Shown here: positions 45,243 through 54,299 of the stretch, piece after piece
How positions within the stretch are numbered: position 1 is the first letter of the stretch
How the letters are laid out: each line of letters begins with the position of its first letter
DNA from: Nesterenkonia alkaliphila
GTDB taxonomy: Bacteria; Actinomycetota; Actinomycetes; Actinomycetales; Micrococcaceae
Assembly: GCF_009758175.1 (NCBI RefSeq)
Contig: NZ_WRPM01000097.1
Span: 43,270-107,269 of the forward strand
Reading direction: 5' to 3'
Length of the DNA: 64,000 nucleotides
Notes under the pieces: generated by a model
Told to the model about the DNA's origin: nothing
What the model saw: only the letters and a program-made list of their open reading frames with translations
The model's database searches: none
Program-made: the position numbers and the translations under genes

Positions 45243-46235
45243 GGCGGCGGTGCTGGAACGGACGACGAGTTCGAAGGGTAGGTCTGAGTCTCCGTTGCCC
45301 TGGCCGTCCACCCGGCCCAGGATGTGCTCGGCCGCCGTGCGGCCCTGGCCGACCGGATGCTGGTCCACAGTGGTCAGGCCGAAGAGCCCGCCGAGTTCAT
45401 GGCCATCCACGCCCACTACTGAGACCTGCTGCGGAATCTGCACGCCAAGGTCCTTGGCTGCCAGCATCACGCCGATGGCCATCTCGTCTGAGGCAGCCAC
45501 CAGACCGGTGAATGAGGCCCCGGGGGTGCCGAAGAGCTGCTTGGCCGCACGGTAGCCGCCGGGGATAGTGAAGTCTGCGACCCCGGCGGGTGAATCTGCG
45601 GGGTCGAGCCCGTAGGCCTCCACTGCCTGGTCGAACCCCTCCCGGCGCTGAGTGGGCACATGGTAGTCCACATCGAAGGCATGGTCACCGCCGATATAGC
45701 CGATCTTCCGATGCCCCAGGGTCAGCAGGTGCTCAGCGGCCAGCCGGGTGACCCCCTGGTCATCGATGGCCATGCCCGGAAGCGCCCGGGGGCGGCCGCC
45801 CAGCACGATCACCGGCAGTCCCAGGCTCCCCAGCTGCTCGGTCTCCCACTCGTCCAGCTCCAGAGCCACCACAATCACGCCGTCGACCCGCCTCCTGCGG
45901 AGGAAGGCCCGGAAGATCTCCCGCCGCAGCTGTGGGTCATTGGTGACGTTGTAGAGGGTCAGGTCGTACCCTGCTCTGGTGAGAGTGTCGGAAATGCCGG
46001 ACAGCACGGAGTTGAAGAACCAGCGGTGCAGGTCCGGAGCCATCACTCCGATGCTCCGGCTGCGCCCGGAGGCCAGGGAGGATGCCGCAGAGGAGACGAC
46101 GTAGCCCAGAGACTCAGCTGCCTCATTGACCTTCTGCCGGGTGGCCGGGGAGACGTGCCCCCTCCCGCTCAGGGCACGGGAGGCTGTGGCCGAGGAGACT
46201 CCCGCGGCACGGGCGACCTCATCCAGACTGACCAC
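45219..46235 (-). CDS. LacI-family repressor of the alpha-glucan island
   Basis: This 338-residue regulator has the N-terminal HTH VSLDEVARAAGVSSATASRALSGRGHVSPATRQKVNEAAESLGYV and a periplasmic-binding-protein-like sensor domain. The hinge ends in ASSLASGRSRSIGVMAPDL. It resembles MalR-type repressors that respond to maltose or maltodextrins. I start at the GTG 46235 with AGAGGGG upstream; a TTG at 46253 would add six residues. It lies 11-28 bp after the GH13 glucosidase gene and is probably co-transcribed with it. Four matching operator-like sites in the island make it the obvious candidate regulator. Site-to-regulator assignment is inference. Confidence 0.88.
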   Translation of the reverse strand: MVSLDEVARAAGVSSATASRALSGRGHVSPATRQKVNEAAESLGYVVSSAASSLASGRSRSIGVMAPDLHRWFFNSVLSGISDTLTRAGYDLTLYNVTNDPQLRREIFRAFLRRRRVDGVIVVALELDEWETEQLGSLGLPVIVLGGRPRALPGMAIDDQGVTRLAAEHLLTLGHRKIGYIGGDHAFDVDYHVPTQRREGFDQAVEAYGLDPADSPAGVADFTIPGGYRAAKQLFGTPGASFTGLVAASDEMAIGVMLAAKDLGVQIPQQVSVVGVDGHELGGLFGLTTVDQHPVGQGRTAAEHILGRVDGQGNGDSDLPFELVVRSSTAAPAEVEPF

Positions 46236-46263
46236 TGCGCCCCTCTCATACAACGCCGAACGC

Positions 46264-47940
46264 CTACTGCCTCAACCATACTGTGGTATCAGTCCCAAGC
46301 CGCCCATTCTCCAGCGGCGCGCTGGCGATCAGCAGCTCAGCCTCCCGCGGAAGCTCCAACGGGGAGGCGCTGATATTGGCGATGATGGTCGTTGCTGAGT
46401 TCCGGAACGCTAAGACTCCCCTGTCGTATCCGTCCAACCACTCCAACTGTCCGGCGCCCAGACCGAGTTCCCGGCGCAGTCGAAGCAGCTGCTGATACAG
46501 GTGAAGCGTGGAGGCCGGATCAGCCTGTTGGGCATCACGGGCGAGCTGCTGCCAGCGCTGCGGCTGAGGCAACCAGGACTTTCCGGTGGGGCTGAACCCG
46601 AAAGCTGGGGACTCAGCCGCCCAGGGTATCGGCACCCGGCAGCCGTCCCGGCCATACTTCTGCCCCTGGGTGCGGAACCAGGTCGGGTCTTGCCGGGCCT
46701 CATCGGGCAGATCGTGCACCTCGTCCAGGCCCAGCTCTTCACCTTGGTAGATATAGGAGGAGCCGGGCAGCGCCAGCATCAGCGCTGTGGCGGACTGAGC
46801 GCGCCGCACTGCGTCCCGGTGGTCGGGAATTCCGGGGAAGTCTGGGCCGATTCCTGTTCCCTGGGGGTTCTCCTCCGTGAGGGAGAGCCGCGTGGCGTGG
46901 CGGACGACATCGTGATTGGAAAGCACCCAGGTGCTGGGGGCACCCACTGCAGTGAACGCGGAGATGGACCGGTCGATGATGTCTCTCAGCTCCCCGGCCT
47001 CCCAGGGGGCCAGCAGGTACTCGAAGTTGAAGGTCTGATGCATCTCATCAGGCCGAACCCATTGGGCCATCGACTCCACCGAAGAGACCCAGGCCTCTCC
47101 GCACAGCGCCCGGTCCCCGTCATACTCCTCTAAAACTCTGCGCCAGTCCCGGTAGACCTCATGCACACCGGGCTGCTCGAAGTAGGGTGCCGGAGTCTGC
47201 TCCCCGCCCATGGAGGCCGCTTCCGGATCAGGTGTGTAGTCGGGAAACTCCTGGTCCTTGACCAAGCCATGAGCCACATCCACCCGGAAGCCGTCCACTC
47301 CCCGGTCGAGCCAGAATCGCAGGATGCGGCGGAACTCCTCCTTGACCTCCTCATTGGACCAATCAAAGTCTGGCTGGGAGGAGTCGAAGAGGTGGAGGTA
47401 CCACTGGCCGGGGTGTCCGTCCGGCTCAGTGATCCGGGTCCAGGCGGGTCCGCCGAAGATCGACTGCCAATTGTTGGGCGGAAGTTCGCCGTTCTCCCCT
47501 TTGCCGTCACGGAAGATGTAGCGGCCTCGCTCTCGGCTGCCGGGTGCAGCTTTCAGGGCCTGTTGGAACCACTCATGCTGGTCGGAGGAATGGTTCGGCA
47601 CCAGGTCGACGATCACCCGGATGCCCCGGGCGTGGGCTGCGGCGAGCAGTCGGTCGAAGTCCGCCAGGGTGCCGAAGATCGGGTCCACATCGCAGTAGTC
47701 GGCAACGTCGTAGCCGGCATCCTTCTGCGGGGAGGTCATGAAGGGGCTGAGCCAGACCGCATCGACGCCCAGCTCCTGCAGCTCGTCCAGCCGTGCGGTG
47801 ATTCCGGGCAGGTCGCCCAGCCCGTCGCCGTTGAAGTCGGCGAAGGAGCGCGGGTAGATCTGGTAGATCACCGCACTGCGCCACCACTCCCGACCAGCTG
47901 TGGACACTTGTTCGTGATGCACGTCATGGTGTGAGGTCAT
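46264..47940 (-). CDS. GH13 alpha-glucosidase (oligo-1,6-glucosidase type)
   Basis: This 558-residue cytoplasmic GH13 enzyme has no signal peptide. Catalytic residues are Asp221 (GFRVDVAHGL), Glu282 (LCGEAW) and Asp344 (LSNHD). The second conserved region DVAHG and the QPDFDW motif are typical of exo-acting alpha-glucosidases. It probably releases glucose from the non-reducing end of imported maltodextrins, or splits alpha-1,6 bonds of isomaltose; specificity is not certain. The ATG at 47940 is 6 bp downstream of a TAGGGT -10 box, so it is leaderless. lacI is downstream in the same operon. Confidence 0.9.
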   Translation of the reverse strand: MTSHHDVHHEQVSTAGREWWRSAVIYQIYPRSFADFNGDGLGDLPGITARLDELQELGVDAVWLSPFMTSPQKDAGYDVADYCDVDPIFGTLADFDRLLAAAHARGIRVIVDLVPNHSSDQHEWFQQALKAAPGSRERGRYIFRDGKGENGELPPNNWQSIFGGPAWTRITEPDGHPGQWYLHLFDSSQPDFDWSNEEVKEEFRRILRFWLDRGVDGFRVDVAHGLVKDQEFPDYTPDPEAASMGGEQTPAPYFEQPGVHEVYRDWRRVLEEYDGDRALCGEAWVSSVESMAQWVRPDEMHQTFNFEYLLAPWEAGELRDIIDRSISAFTAVGAPSTWVLSNHDVVRHATRLSLTEENPQGTGIGPDFPGIPDHRDAVRRAQSATALMLALPGSSYIYQGEELGLDEVHDLPDEARQDPTWFRTQGQKYGRDGCRVPIPWAAESPAFGFSPTGKSWLPQPQRWQQLARDAQQADPASTLHLYQQLLRLRRELGLGAGQLEWLDGYDRGVLAFRNSATTIIANISASPLELPREAELLIASAPLENGRLGTDTTVWLRQ

Positions 47941-47951
47941 GGGGTCACCCT

Positions 47952-47971
47952 ATATGGAAGCGATTCCATAT
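47952..47971. promoter_or_regulatory. LacI-type operator upstream of the glucosidase-lacI operon
   Basis: ATATGGAAGCGATTCCATAT has 8-bp perfect arms and a core TGGAAGCGATTCCA. It directly abuts the -10 box at 47947-47952, placing it in the promoter spacer. This implies autoregulation of lacI. Confidence 0.65.
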
Positions 47972-48020
47972 GCCACTACCGGAGAAACGCGAGATGGTGA
48001 CTAGTTGCGTGGGTCACACT

Positions 48021-48046
48021 TTCCAGTCATACTGGAAGCGCTTGCA
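48021..48046. promoter_or_regulatory. Overlapping dyad and LacI-type operator upstream of malE
   Basis: TTCCAGT-CAT-ACTGGAA (48021-48037) is a perfect 7-bp dyad that overlaps the probable -10. TGGAAGCGCTTGCA (48033-48046) overlaps its right arm and covers the probable transcription start. The first could be a second regulator's site. Confidence 0.6.
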
Positions 48047-48093
48047 TTCAATCACTCGGAGAGCAAGCATTCCGACTCACAGAGAGGCACACC

Positions 48094-49392
48094 ATGAGGA
48101 CGACGTCAGAAGGACTGTTCCGCCTGACCGCGGTGCTCGGCATCTCCGCCCTGGCACTGAGCGCCTGCGGAGGCAACGGCGGGGAGGAGGCCCCCGAACT
48201 GGACGGCGAAGGAGCCGAGAACGGCGGGCCGGAGGAGAACGGCGGCGACAACGGCGAGCAGTTGGAGGCTTCCGGGGATCTGACGGTCTGGGTCGATGCA
48301 GACCGTGCCGACGTGCTGGCCGATGCGGCAGAGGAGTTTGAGGCCGACACTGGAATTTCGGTCAACCTGGTGCAGCAGGACTTCGGGGAGATCCGCGACC
48401 AGTTCGTCTCCCAGGTCCCCACCGGTGAGGGCCCGGACATCGCGGTGGGAGCACATGACTGGCTGGGCGTCCTCGTCACCAACGGAGTGGTGGCACCGGT
48501 CGAGCTTGGCGATGCCGTGGACGACTTCGAGGATGTCGCCATCGAGGCGTGGTCCTATGACGGCCAGGTCTACGGGGTTCCCTACTCCATCGAAAACATC
48601 GCCCTGCTGCGCAATGCTGATCTGGTTGACGAAGCGCCGGAGACCTTCGACGAGATGATCGAGCTCGGCGAGGACTCCGGGGCCGACTATCCGTTTGTCG
48701 TAGGCCTCCATGCGCAGGCCGCAGATCCGTACCACCTCTACCCCTTCCAAATGTCTTACGGGGCACCGGTCTTCGGGCAGAACGAGGACGGCAGCTACGA
48801 TCCCGAGGATCTGCAGCTGGGCAACGAGGGTGGCCTGGAGTTTGCTGACTGGCTGGCCGAGCAGGGCTCAGCCGGCGTGCTGAACACCAATATTGACGGT
48901 GACCTGGCCCAAGAGACCTTCAACGACGGGGCGGCGGCCTTCCAGCTGACAGGACCCTGGAACGTGCCCAGCGCTCAGGAGGCAGGGATCAATGTGGAGG
49001 TCGATTTCATTCCCCCTGCCGGTGATCTTGAGGCGCAGCCCTTTGCCGGAGTGCAGGGATTCTTCCTCTCGTCACAGAGTGAGAACACTCTGGCTGCCAC
49101 CACTTTCCTGGTGGACTACGTGGGCTCCCCTGAGGTGCAGACGGCACTCTATGAGGTCGGTGGCCGCGCCCCGGCACTGACGGAGGCCTTCGATGCGGCA
49201 CTGGCCGATGATGAGATTGTGGCAGGCTTCGGCGAAGTCGGGGCTGAGGCTGTTCCGATGCCTTCCATCCCGGAGATGGGTGCCGTCTGGGACTTCTGGG
49301 GCGCTACCCAGGCTGCGATCATCAACGGTGACGGTGACCCGGCCCAGCTCTGGGAGCAGATGGTTGAGGACATCGAAGGGGCCATCGAGTAG
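48094..49392 (+). CDS. Maltose/maltodextrin ABC transporter substrate-binding lipoprotein
   Basis: This 432-residue binding protein has a lipoprotein signal (lipobox LSAC, Cys about 25), then a 35-residue linker very rich in Gly, Glu, Asn and Asp. The mature type 1 ABC sugar-binding fold follows (DLTVWVDADRADVLADAAEEFEADTGISVNLVQQDFGEIRDQFVSQVPTGEGPDI). It closely resembles MalE of high-GC actinobacteria. It should capture maltodextrins at the membrane for MalF/MalG. Promoter with LacI-type operators lies immediately upstream; GAGAGG is the ribosome-binding site. Confidence 0.9.
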   Translation: MRTTSEGLFRLTAVLGISALALSACGGNGGEEAPELDGEGAENGGPEENGGDNGEQLEASGDLTVWVDADRADVLADAAEEFEADTGISVNLVQQDFGEIRDQFVSQVPTGEGPDIAVGAHDWLGVLVTNGVVAPVELGDAVDDFEDVAIEAWSYDGQVYGVPYSIENIALLRNADLVDEAPETFDEMIELGEDSGADYPFVVGLHAQAADPYHLYPFQMSYGAPVFGQNEDGSYDPEDLQLGNEGGLEFADWLAEQGSAGVLNTNIDGDLAQETFNDGAAAFQLTGPWNVPSAQEAGINVEVDFIPPAGDLEAQPFAGVQGFFLSSQSENTLAATTFLVDYVGSPEVQTALYEVGGRAPALTEAFDAALADDEIVAGFGEVGAEAVPMPSIPEMGAVWDFWGATQAAIINGDGDPAQLWEQMVEDIEGAIE

Positions 49393-49395
49393 TCC

Positions 49396-51039
49396 ATGCC
49401 TGAGCACACCACCACCAGCGGGCCGCCCCCTCGGGAGGCGAGTAAGCTGACCCGGCGTCAGCGGCAGGCGGCCAAGATCATTGACGCCACATCTATAGGA
49501 TGGAAGCTCATCCTGTTCAAGATCGTGGTCCTCGGCCTGCTCTGCGCCACCGCGGTCTATGCGGCCCTGGTCCTCTTCATGAATGAGCGATGGTTCGTCG
49601 GCTCGCTGGTGGTGGTCGGTGGCGCCGCCCTGACCTGGATCTACCTGCAGCGCGGCGCCCTACCGGCCAAGTACCTGGCTCCGGGCTTGGTCTTTCTGCT
49701 GATCTTCCAGATCTTCGTGGTGCTCTACTCCGGCTATGTCGCCTTCACCAACTACGGCACCGGCCACAATTCCACGAAGGACCACGCGATCCACGCGATC
49801 ATGCTCCAGACCCAGGACCGGGTGCCCGATTCCCCCACCTACCAGGTCTCTGTCCTTGAGGAGTCCGGAGAGCTGCTGGCCTCGGAAGAGCTCTATTTCG
49901 CCGTTGTCACAGCCGATGGAGAGGCCCTCATCGGAGCTGATGAAGAGCCTCTGGAGCCCGCTGAGGGCGCGGTGGTCGAGGACGGGCGGGTCACCTCCGT
50001 GGACGGCTATAACGTACTGCCCTTCGCCGAGCTGCTCAACCGGCAGCAGGAGGTCACTGACCTGGTGGTCCCGATCAGCGAGGATCCCAACGACGGATAC
50101 CTGCGAACCCAGGACGGCCAGCGGGCCTACCAGTACACCTCCCGGTACGTGTACGACGAGGCCGCCGACACCATGACCAACACCGAGACCGGTGAGGTCT
50201 ACCGGGACACCGGAGAAGGCGCCTTCGTCTCCGAGGCTGGAGAGCAGCTGATGCCCGGATGGCAGATCAACGTTGGGTTCGACAACTTCATCCGAGCCGT
50301 CACTGAGGACTCCATTCGCGGTCCGCTCATCTATGTGACCCTGTGGACCTTTGCCTTCGCCTTCCTCTCTGTGGCCACCACCTTCATCCTGGGCCTGTTC
50401 CTGGCCATGGTCTTCAACGATCAGCGGATGAAGTCCCGGAAGTACTACCGGCTGGTGATGATCCTGCCCTACGCGTTCCCGGGCTTTCTCTCCGCGCTGG
50501 TCTGGGCCGGAATGATGAACCAGGAGTTCGGCTTCATCAACAATGTGCTCTTCGGCGGGGCCTCTATTCCCTGGCTGACAGACCCCTGGCTGGCCAAGCT
50601 GAGCATCCTGATCGTCAACCTGTGGCTGGGCTTCCCCTATATGTTCCTGGTCTGCACCGGCGCGCTGCAGGCTATTCCCGAAGAGCTCTCCGAAGCCGCC
50701 CAGGTGGACGGTGCCAAAGCCTTCCAGGCCTTCCGCTCCATCAAGCTGCCGCTGCTGCTGACCGCGATCGCTCCGCTGCTGATCAGCTCCTTCGCGTTCA
50801 ACTTCAACAACTTCAACCTGGTCTATATGCTCACCGGCGGCGGACCCAGGGACGTCTCAGCCGGGGTGAACGTCGGCTCCACCGACATTCTGATCTCCAT
50901 GGTCTATAAAGTCGCCTTCGTCGGCTCTCAAGCTGACTATGGCCTGGCCAGCGCCTTCTCCATCCTGATCTTCATCATCGTCGGCACCATCTCGGTGATC
51001 GCGTTCCGGAAGACCAAGTCCTTCGAGGAGCTGAACTGA
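49396..51039 (+). CDS. malF: Maltose ABC transporter permease MalF
   Basis: This 547-residue permease has about eight membrane helices and a large extracytoplasmic insertion (about residues 120-290) between early helices, the MalF P2-loop arrangement that contacts the binding protein. The cytoplasmic EAA loop is EELSEAAQVDGAKAFQAFRSIKLPLL. It starts 4 bp after the malE stop. The ATP-binding subunit is not encoded in the window; actinobacterial sugar importers often share a single MsiK ATPase encoded elsewhere. Confidence 0.9.
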   Translation: MPEHTTTSGPPPREASKLTRRQRQAAKIIDATSIGWKLILFKIVVLGLLCATAVYAALVLFMNERWFVGSLVVVGGAALTWIYLQRGALPAKYLAPGLVFLLIFQIFVVLYSGYVAFTNYGTGHNSTKDHAIHAIMLQTQDRVPDSPTYQVSVLEESGELLASEELYFAVVTADGEALIGADEEPLEPAEGAVVEDGRVTSVDGYNVLPFAELLNRQQEVTDLVVPISEDPNDGYLRTQDGQRAYQYTSRYVYDEAADTMTNTETGEVYRDTGEGAFVSEAGEQLMPGWQINVGFDNFIRAVTEDSIRGPLIYVTLWTFAFAFLSVATTFILGLFLAMVFNDQRMKSRKYYRLVMILPYAFPGFLSALVWAGMMNQEFGFINNVLFGGASIPWLTDPWLAKLSILIVNLWLGFPYMFLVCTGALQAIPEELSEAAQVDGAKAFQAFRSIKLPLLLTAIAPLLISSFAFNFNNFNLVYMLTGGGPRDVSAGVNVGSTDILISMVYKVAFVGSQADYGLASAFSILIFIIVGTISVIAFRKTKSFEELN

Positions 51040-51040
51040 T

Positions 51041-51937
51041 ATGTCGCAGCGCAGCGCCACATATGATGCCAAGCTGCTCCGTCGCCCCTTCCGCCGCTGG
51101 TGGCGGGAGACCGGGTGGCGGCACCTCGTGGGAGTCGGCGTCGTCGTCTTCTCCGTCTTCCCGCTGATCTACGTCTTCTCCGCCTCCCTGAACCCCGGAG
51201 GCACTCTGATCACCGCGAACAACCTGTTCAGCAACTTCAGCTTCGACAGCTACGTCGAACTGTTCAACCGCCCCCAGCAGCCCTATGCCGCGTGGTTTCT
51301 CAATACGCTGTTCATCGGCCTGACTGCCGCGGCAGGATCAGTATTGCTCGGGGCGCTGGCAGCCTATGCCTTCTCCCGGATGCGGTTCACCGGACGGCGC
51401 TTCGGGCTGATCACCTTGGTCCTGGTGCAGATGTTCCCGCAGCTGCTGGCAATGGTCGCGATCTTCCTGCTGATGCTCGGCATCGGTGAGGTTTTTCCCG
51501 CCATCGGACTGAACAGTCAGATCGGCCTGATCATGGTGTACCTGGGCGGAGCTTTGGGGGTCAACACCTATCTGATGTACGGGTTCTTCAACACCGTTCC
51601 CACATCCATCGACGAGGCAGCGCGGATCGACGGCGCCGGCCACGCCCGGATCTTCTTCACCATCATCCTGCCGCTGGTCTCCCCTATCCTGGCTGTGGTC
51701 GCACTGCTCTCGCTGGTCGGTACGCTCAGCGAGTTCGTGATCGCCTCAGTGCTGCTGCGCGATCCGGAGCGGCAGACCCTTGCAGTGGGGCTCTACCAGT
51801 TCATCTCTCAGGAGACCTCCCAAAACTGGTCGATCTTCGCTGCCGGAGCCGTGCTTGCCGCCATCATCCCGGTGGCCCTCTTCCTGGTGCTGCAGCGTTA
51901 CATCGTCTCAGGGCTCGTGGCGGGAAGTGTGAAATGA
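51041..51937 (+). CDS. malG: Maltose ABC transporter permease MalG
   Basis: This 298-residue permease has six membrane helices and the EAA loop IDEAARIDGAGHARIFFTIILPLVSP. The starting segment RRWWRETGWRHLVGVGVVVFSVFPLIYVFSASLNP is typical of MalG. It begins 1 bp after the malF stop and overlaps the next gene by 4 bp (ATGA). It is the second transmembrane half of the maltodextrin importer. Confidence 0.9.
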   Translation: MSQRSATYDAKLLRRPFRRWWRETGWRHLVGVGVVVFSVFPLIYVFSASLNPGGTLITANNLFSNFSFDSYVELFNRPQQPYAAWFLNTLFIGLTAAAGSVLLGALAAYAFSRMRFTGRRFGLITLVLVQMFPQLLAMVAIFLLMLGIGEVFPAIGLNSQIGLIMVYLGGALGVNTYLMYGFFNTVPTSIDEAARIDGAGHARIFFTIILPLVSPILAVVALLSLVGTLSEFVIASVLLRDPERQTLAVGLYQFISQETSQNWSIFAAGAVLAAIIPVALFLVLQRYIVSGLVAGSVK

Positions 51938-53853
51938 CGGCACCGCTCCTCCCCCATCACGACGGCTCCCCGCTGCACGTCTCCAACCAGGCGCCCAGTC
52001 TTGGTGAGAAGGTGACTCTTCGGCTGCGGGTGCCCACGGGCTATCCCCCGCTGCGACAGGTCACCGTGCGGTCGAACCCCGATCACGAACCGCACTGGGA
52101 CCACGCCCGCTTGGTGGGCACTGCCCAAGGCTGGGACTGGTGGCAGGCGGAGATCACGGTGACCACTCCGAACCATGGCTACCGCTGGATGCTGGTGCAT
52201 GAGACCGACGACGAGGCCCCAGCCGGCTCCCAGCCCAGAGTGGGGTGGGTCAATCAGGCCGGCACACACCGCCAAGAGGTTCTCGATGCCTATGATTTCC
52301 GGCTGCTGGCGCATCCCGCACCGCCGGACTGGTTGTGCGAGTCCGTGATGTACCAGATCTTCCCGGACAGGTTCGCCCGCTCGGCTGCCGCGGACCAGCG
52401 CAGCCTGCCGGACTGGGCACAGCCAGCTGACTGGACGGACCCGGTGGACCCGGTGATGCCCGCGCGGGTCCGTCAGTTCTACGGCGGTGACCTGGACGGG
52501 ATCACCGAGCGACTGGACCATCTGGAGTCACTGGGGGTGCGGATCCTCTATCTGACCCCGTTCTTCCCAGCTGCTTCCAACCACCGCTACGACGCTTCCA
52601 GCTTCATGCGGGTCGACCCGCTGCTCGGCGGGGAGCAGGCGCTGATTCGTCTGGTGGAGGCCGCCCATGACCGAGGCATGAAGGTGATTGGGGACCTGAC
52701 CACCAATCATTCCGGGGACCGCCATGAGTGGTTCCAGCGTGCACTGGCCGACCCCGAGTCTCCCGAGCGCAGCTTCTACTATTTCAACGAGGACGGCAGC
52801 TACGAATCCTGGCTGGGCACTGCCACCCTGCCCAAGTTCAACTGGGCTTCTCAGCAGTTGCGTGAGGCCTTTATCGAAGGGCCGGACTCCGTGGTCGCCC
52901 ACTGGCTGAAGTCACCGTTCAACCTGGACGGATGGCGGATCGACGTGGCCAATATGACCGGACGGCTCGGTGAGGTTGACCTGAATGCTGAGGTCCGCCA
53001 GATCCTGCGGCGCACCATGGAGCAGGTGAAGCCGGACTCGATCCTGCTGGCAGAGTCGACCAACGATGCCACCAGCGATCTCACTGGAGATGCCTGGCAC
53101 GGGGCGATGACGTATCCGTCATTCACCAGACCGCTGTGGAGCTGGCTTTCCGCCTCTTCTGGTGAGCCTTATCTGGACGCCCAGGGTGAGAAGGAGACCG
53201 TTCCATGGTTCTTCGGCCAGCCTGCCGGAGGGATCCCGCAGGGCAGTGCGGAGAAGTTCGCCGCGGCAGTGGATCGGTTCAACTCTCCCATCCCCTGGCG
53301 GGTTCGGCTGGGCAATATGCACCCCTTGAATACCCATGACACGGCCCGCTTCGTGCAGAACGCCGCGCCAGGCACTGTTCCGGTGGCGGTGGGCCTGCAG
53401 ATGACCCTGCCGGGGCTGCCCACTCTGTTCGCCGGAGATGAGTTCGGGCTGAGCGGCGCCGACGGCGAGAGCAGCCGCACCCCGATCCCCTGGGACAGTG
53501 CGCAGCAGCCGGAGACTGTGCGGCGGCTGAGCCTCTACCGAGAGTTGATCGCGCTCAGGCGGCAGCATCAGGTGCTGCGCACCGGGAGCATGCGCTGGCT
53601 CCACGCGGACGAACAGGCCGTGGTGTTCCTGCGCGATTCGACAGAGGAGACCATGCTGGTGCTCGCCGCAGCGCCGGCTGAGGGCCAGCAGTGGCGGGCG
53701 GAACTTCCCTCAGCGCTGCTCGGCGGCGGAGTCTCGCAGGCTGCCAGGCTGTTCGGCGATGCTGAACTCAGCTTCGGTGCCGACTCACTGACTTTGGGCA
53801 CTCAGGGCCCCTGCTTCGCTGTATGGCAGCTGCCGGGCGTCGTCGTTCCCTAA
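51934..53853 (+). CDS. GH13 maltodextrin hydrolase/neopullulanase-like enzyme
   Basis: This is a 639-residue cytoplasmic GH13 enzyme with an N-terminal beta-sandwich (about 1-115, like CBM34 of cyclomaltodextrinases, LRLRVPTGYPPLRQVTVRSNPDHEPHW) and a barrel starting at VMYQIFPDRFARS. Catalytic residues are Asp337 (GWRIDVANM), Glu374 (LAESTND) and Asp469 (NTHDT). It has the SNHRYDASSFMRVDPLLGG motif of maltogenic amylase or maltodextrin glucosidase (MalZ-like). It probably trims maltodextrins after import. Translationally coupled to malG. Confidence 0.88.
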   Translation: MTAPLLPHHDGSPLHVSNQAPSLGEKVTLRLRVPTGYPPLRQVTVRSNPDHEPHWDHARLVGTAQGWDWWQAEITVTTPNHGYRWMLVHETDDEAPAGSQPRVGWVNQAGTHRQEVLDAYDFRLLAHPAPPDWLCESVMYQIFPDRFARSAAADQRSLPDWAQPADWTDPVDPVMPARVRQFYGGDLDGITERLDHLESLGVRILYLTPFFPAASNHRYDASSFMRVDPLLGGEQALIRLVEAAHDRGMKVIGDLTTNHSGDRHEWFQRALADPESPERSFYYFNEDGSYESWLGTATLPKFNWASQQLREAFIEGPDSVVAHWLKSPFNLDGWRIDVANMTGRLGEVDLNAEVRQILRRTMEQVKPDSILLAESTNDATSDLTGDAWHGAMTYPSFTRPLWSWLSASSGEPYLDAQGEKETVPWFFGQPAGGIPQGSAEKFAAAVDRFNSPIPWRVRLGNMHPLNTHDTARFVQNAAPGTVPVAVGLQMTLPGLPTLFAGDEFGLSGADGESSRTPIPWDSAQQPETVRRLSLYRELIALRRQHQVLRTGSMRWLHADEQAVVFLRDSTEETMLVLAAAPAEGQQWRAELPSALLGGGVSQAARLFGDAELSFGADSLTLGTQGPCFAVWQLPGVVVP

Positions 53854-53874
53854 AAGTCCCACAGACCAGGTGAG

Positions 53875-54273
53875 TCAGGCCACTGAACCGTAGCTGACCG
53901 GTTCCAGCTGCGCGGTTTCCTGCTCGGTGAAGAGCCGGGACCGGACGATGAACCGGTTGCCGGTGGGACCTTCGATGCTGAAGCCTGAGCCGCGGCCCTT
54001 GGTGACATCGATGGTGATATGGGTATGCGCCCAGTACTCGAACTGCGGTTTGGATATCCATACCGGCACCGGCTCCGGTGTGCCCGGCTCCAGCTGACCC
54101 AGCAGCACGTCCTGTGGCCCAGTCATGAAGGTCCCCTGGGTGTAGCACATGGGTGCCGAGCCGTCGCAGCATCCTCCTGACTGGTGGAACATCAGCGGCT
54201 GTCCGTGCTCGTCACGGAGCTGACGCAGCAGAGCGGCAGCATCATCTGTTACTGCAACGCGCTCAGCACCCAT
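53875..54273 (-). CDS. DUF779 family protein
   Basis: This 132-residue cytosolic protein of the DUF779 family carries the conserved FHQSGGCCDGSAPMCYTQGTFMTGPQDVLLG (three Cys, a possible metal or redox site) and EYWAHTHITIDVTKGRGSGFSIEGPTGNRFIVRSRLF. Members are almost always paired with an acetaldehyde or aldehyde dehydrogenase, as here, and the function is unproven. The ALDH gene stops 26 bp upstream, so the two are one operon. AAAGGAG precedes the start. Confidence 0.85.
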   Translation of the reverse strand: MGAERVAVTDDAAALLRQLRDEHGQPLMFHQSGGCCDGSAPMCYTQGTFMTGPQDVLLGQLEPGTPEPVPVWISKPQFEYWAHTHITIDVTKGRGSGFSIEGPTGNRFIVRSRLFTEQETAQLEPVSYGSVA

Positions 54274-54299
54274 GGCACTCTCCTTTCCCCGGAACTAAC

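Larger units (their letters stand above)
47941..48093. promoter_or_regulatory. Divergent promoter region of the glucosidase-lacI and malEFG operons
   Basis: Leftward: -10 TAGGGT (minus strand 47947-47952), 6 bp before ATG 47940. Rightward: TTGCGT (48005-48010), 17-bp spacer and CATACT (48028-48033). Two operator-like sites and one extra dyad lie here, as listed separately. The 153 bp contain no gene. Confidence 0.6.

Noticed and set aside
46264..47940. Trehalose synthase for the 558-residue GH13 enzyme
   Set aside because: Trehalose synthases share the GH13 barrel but have a longer C-terminus and other conserved-region residues; DVAHG and QPDFDW favour an alpha-glucosidase.
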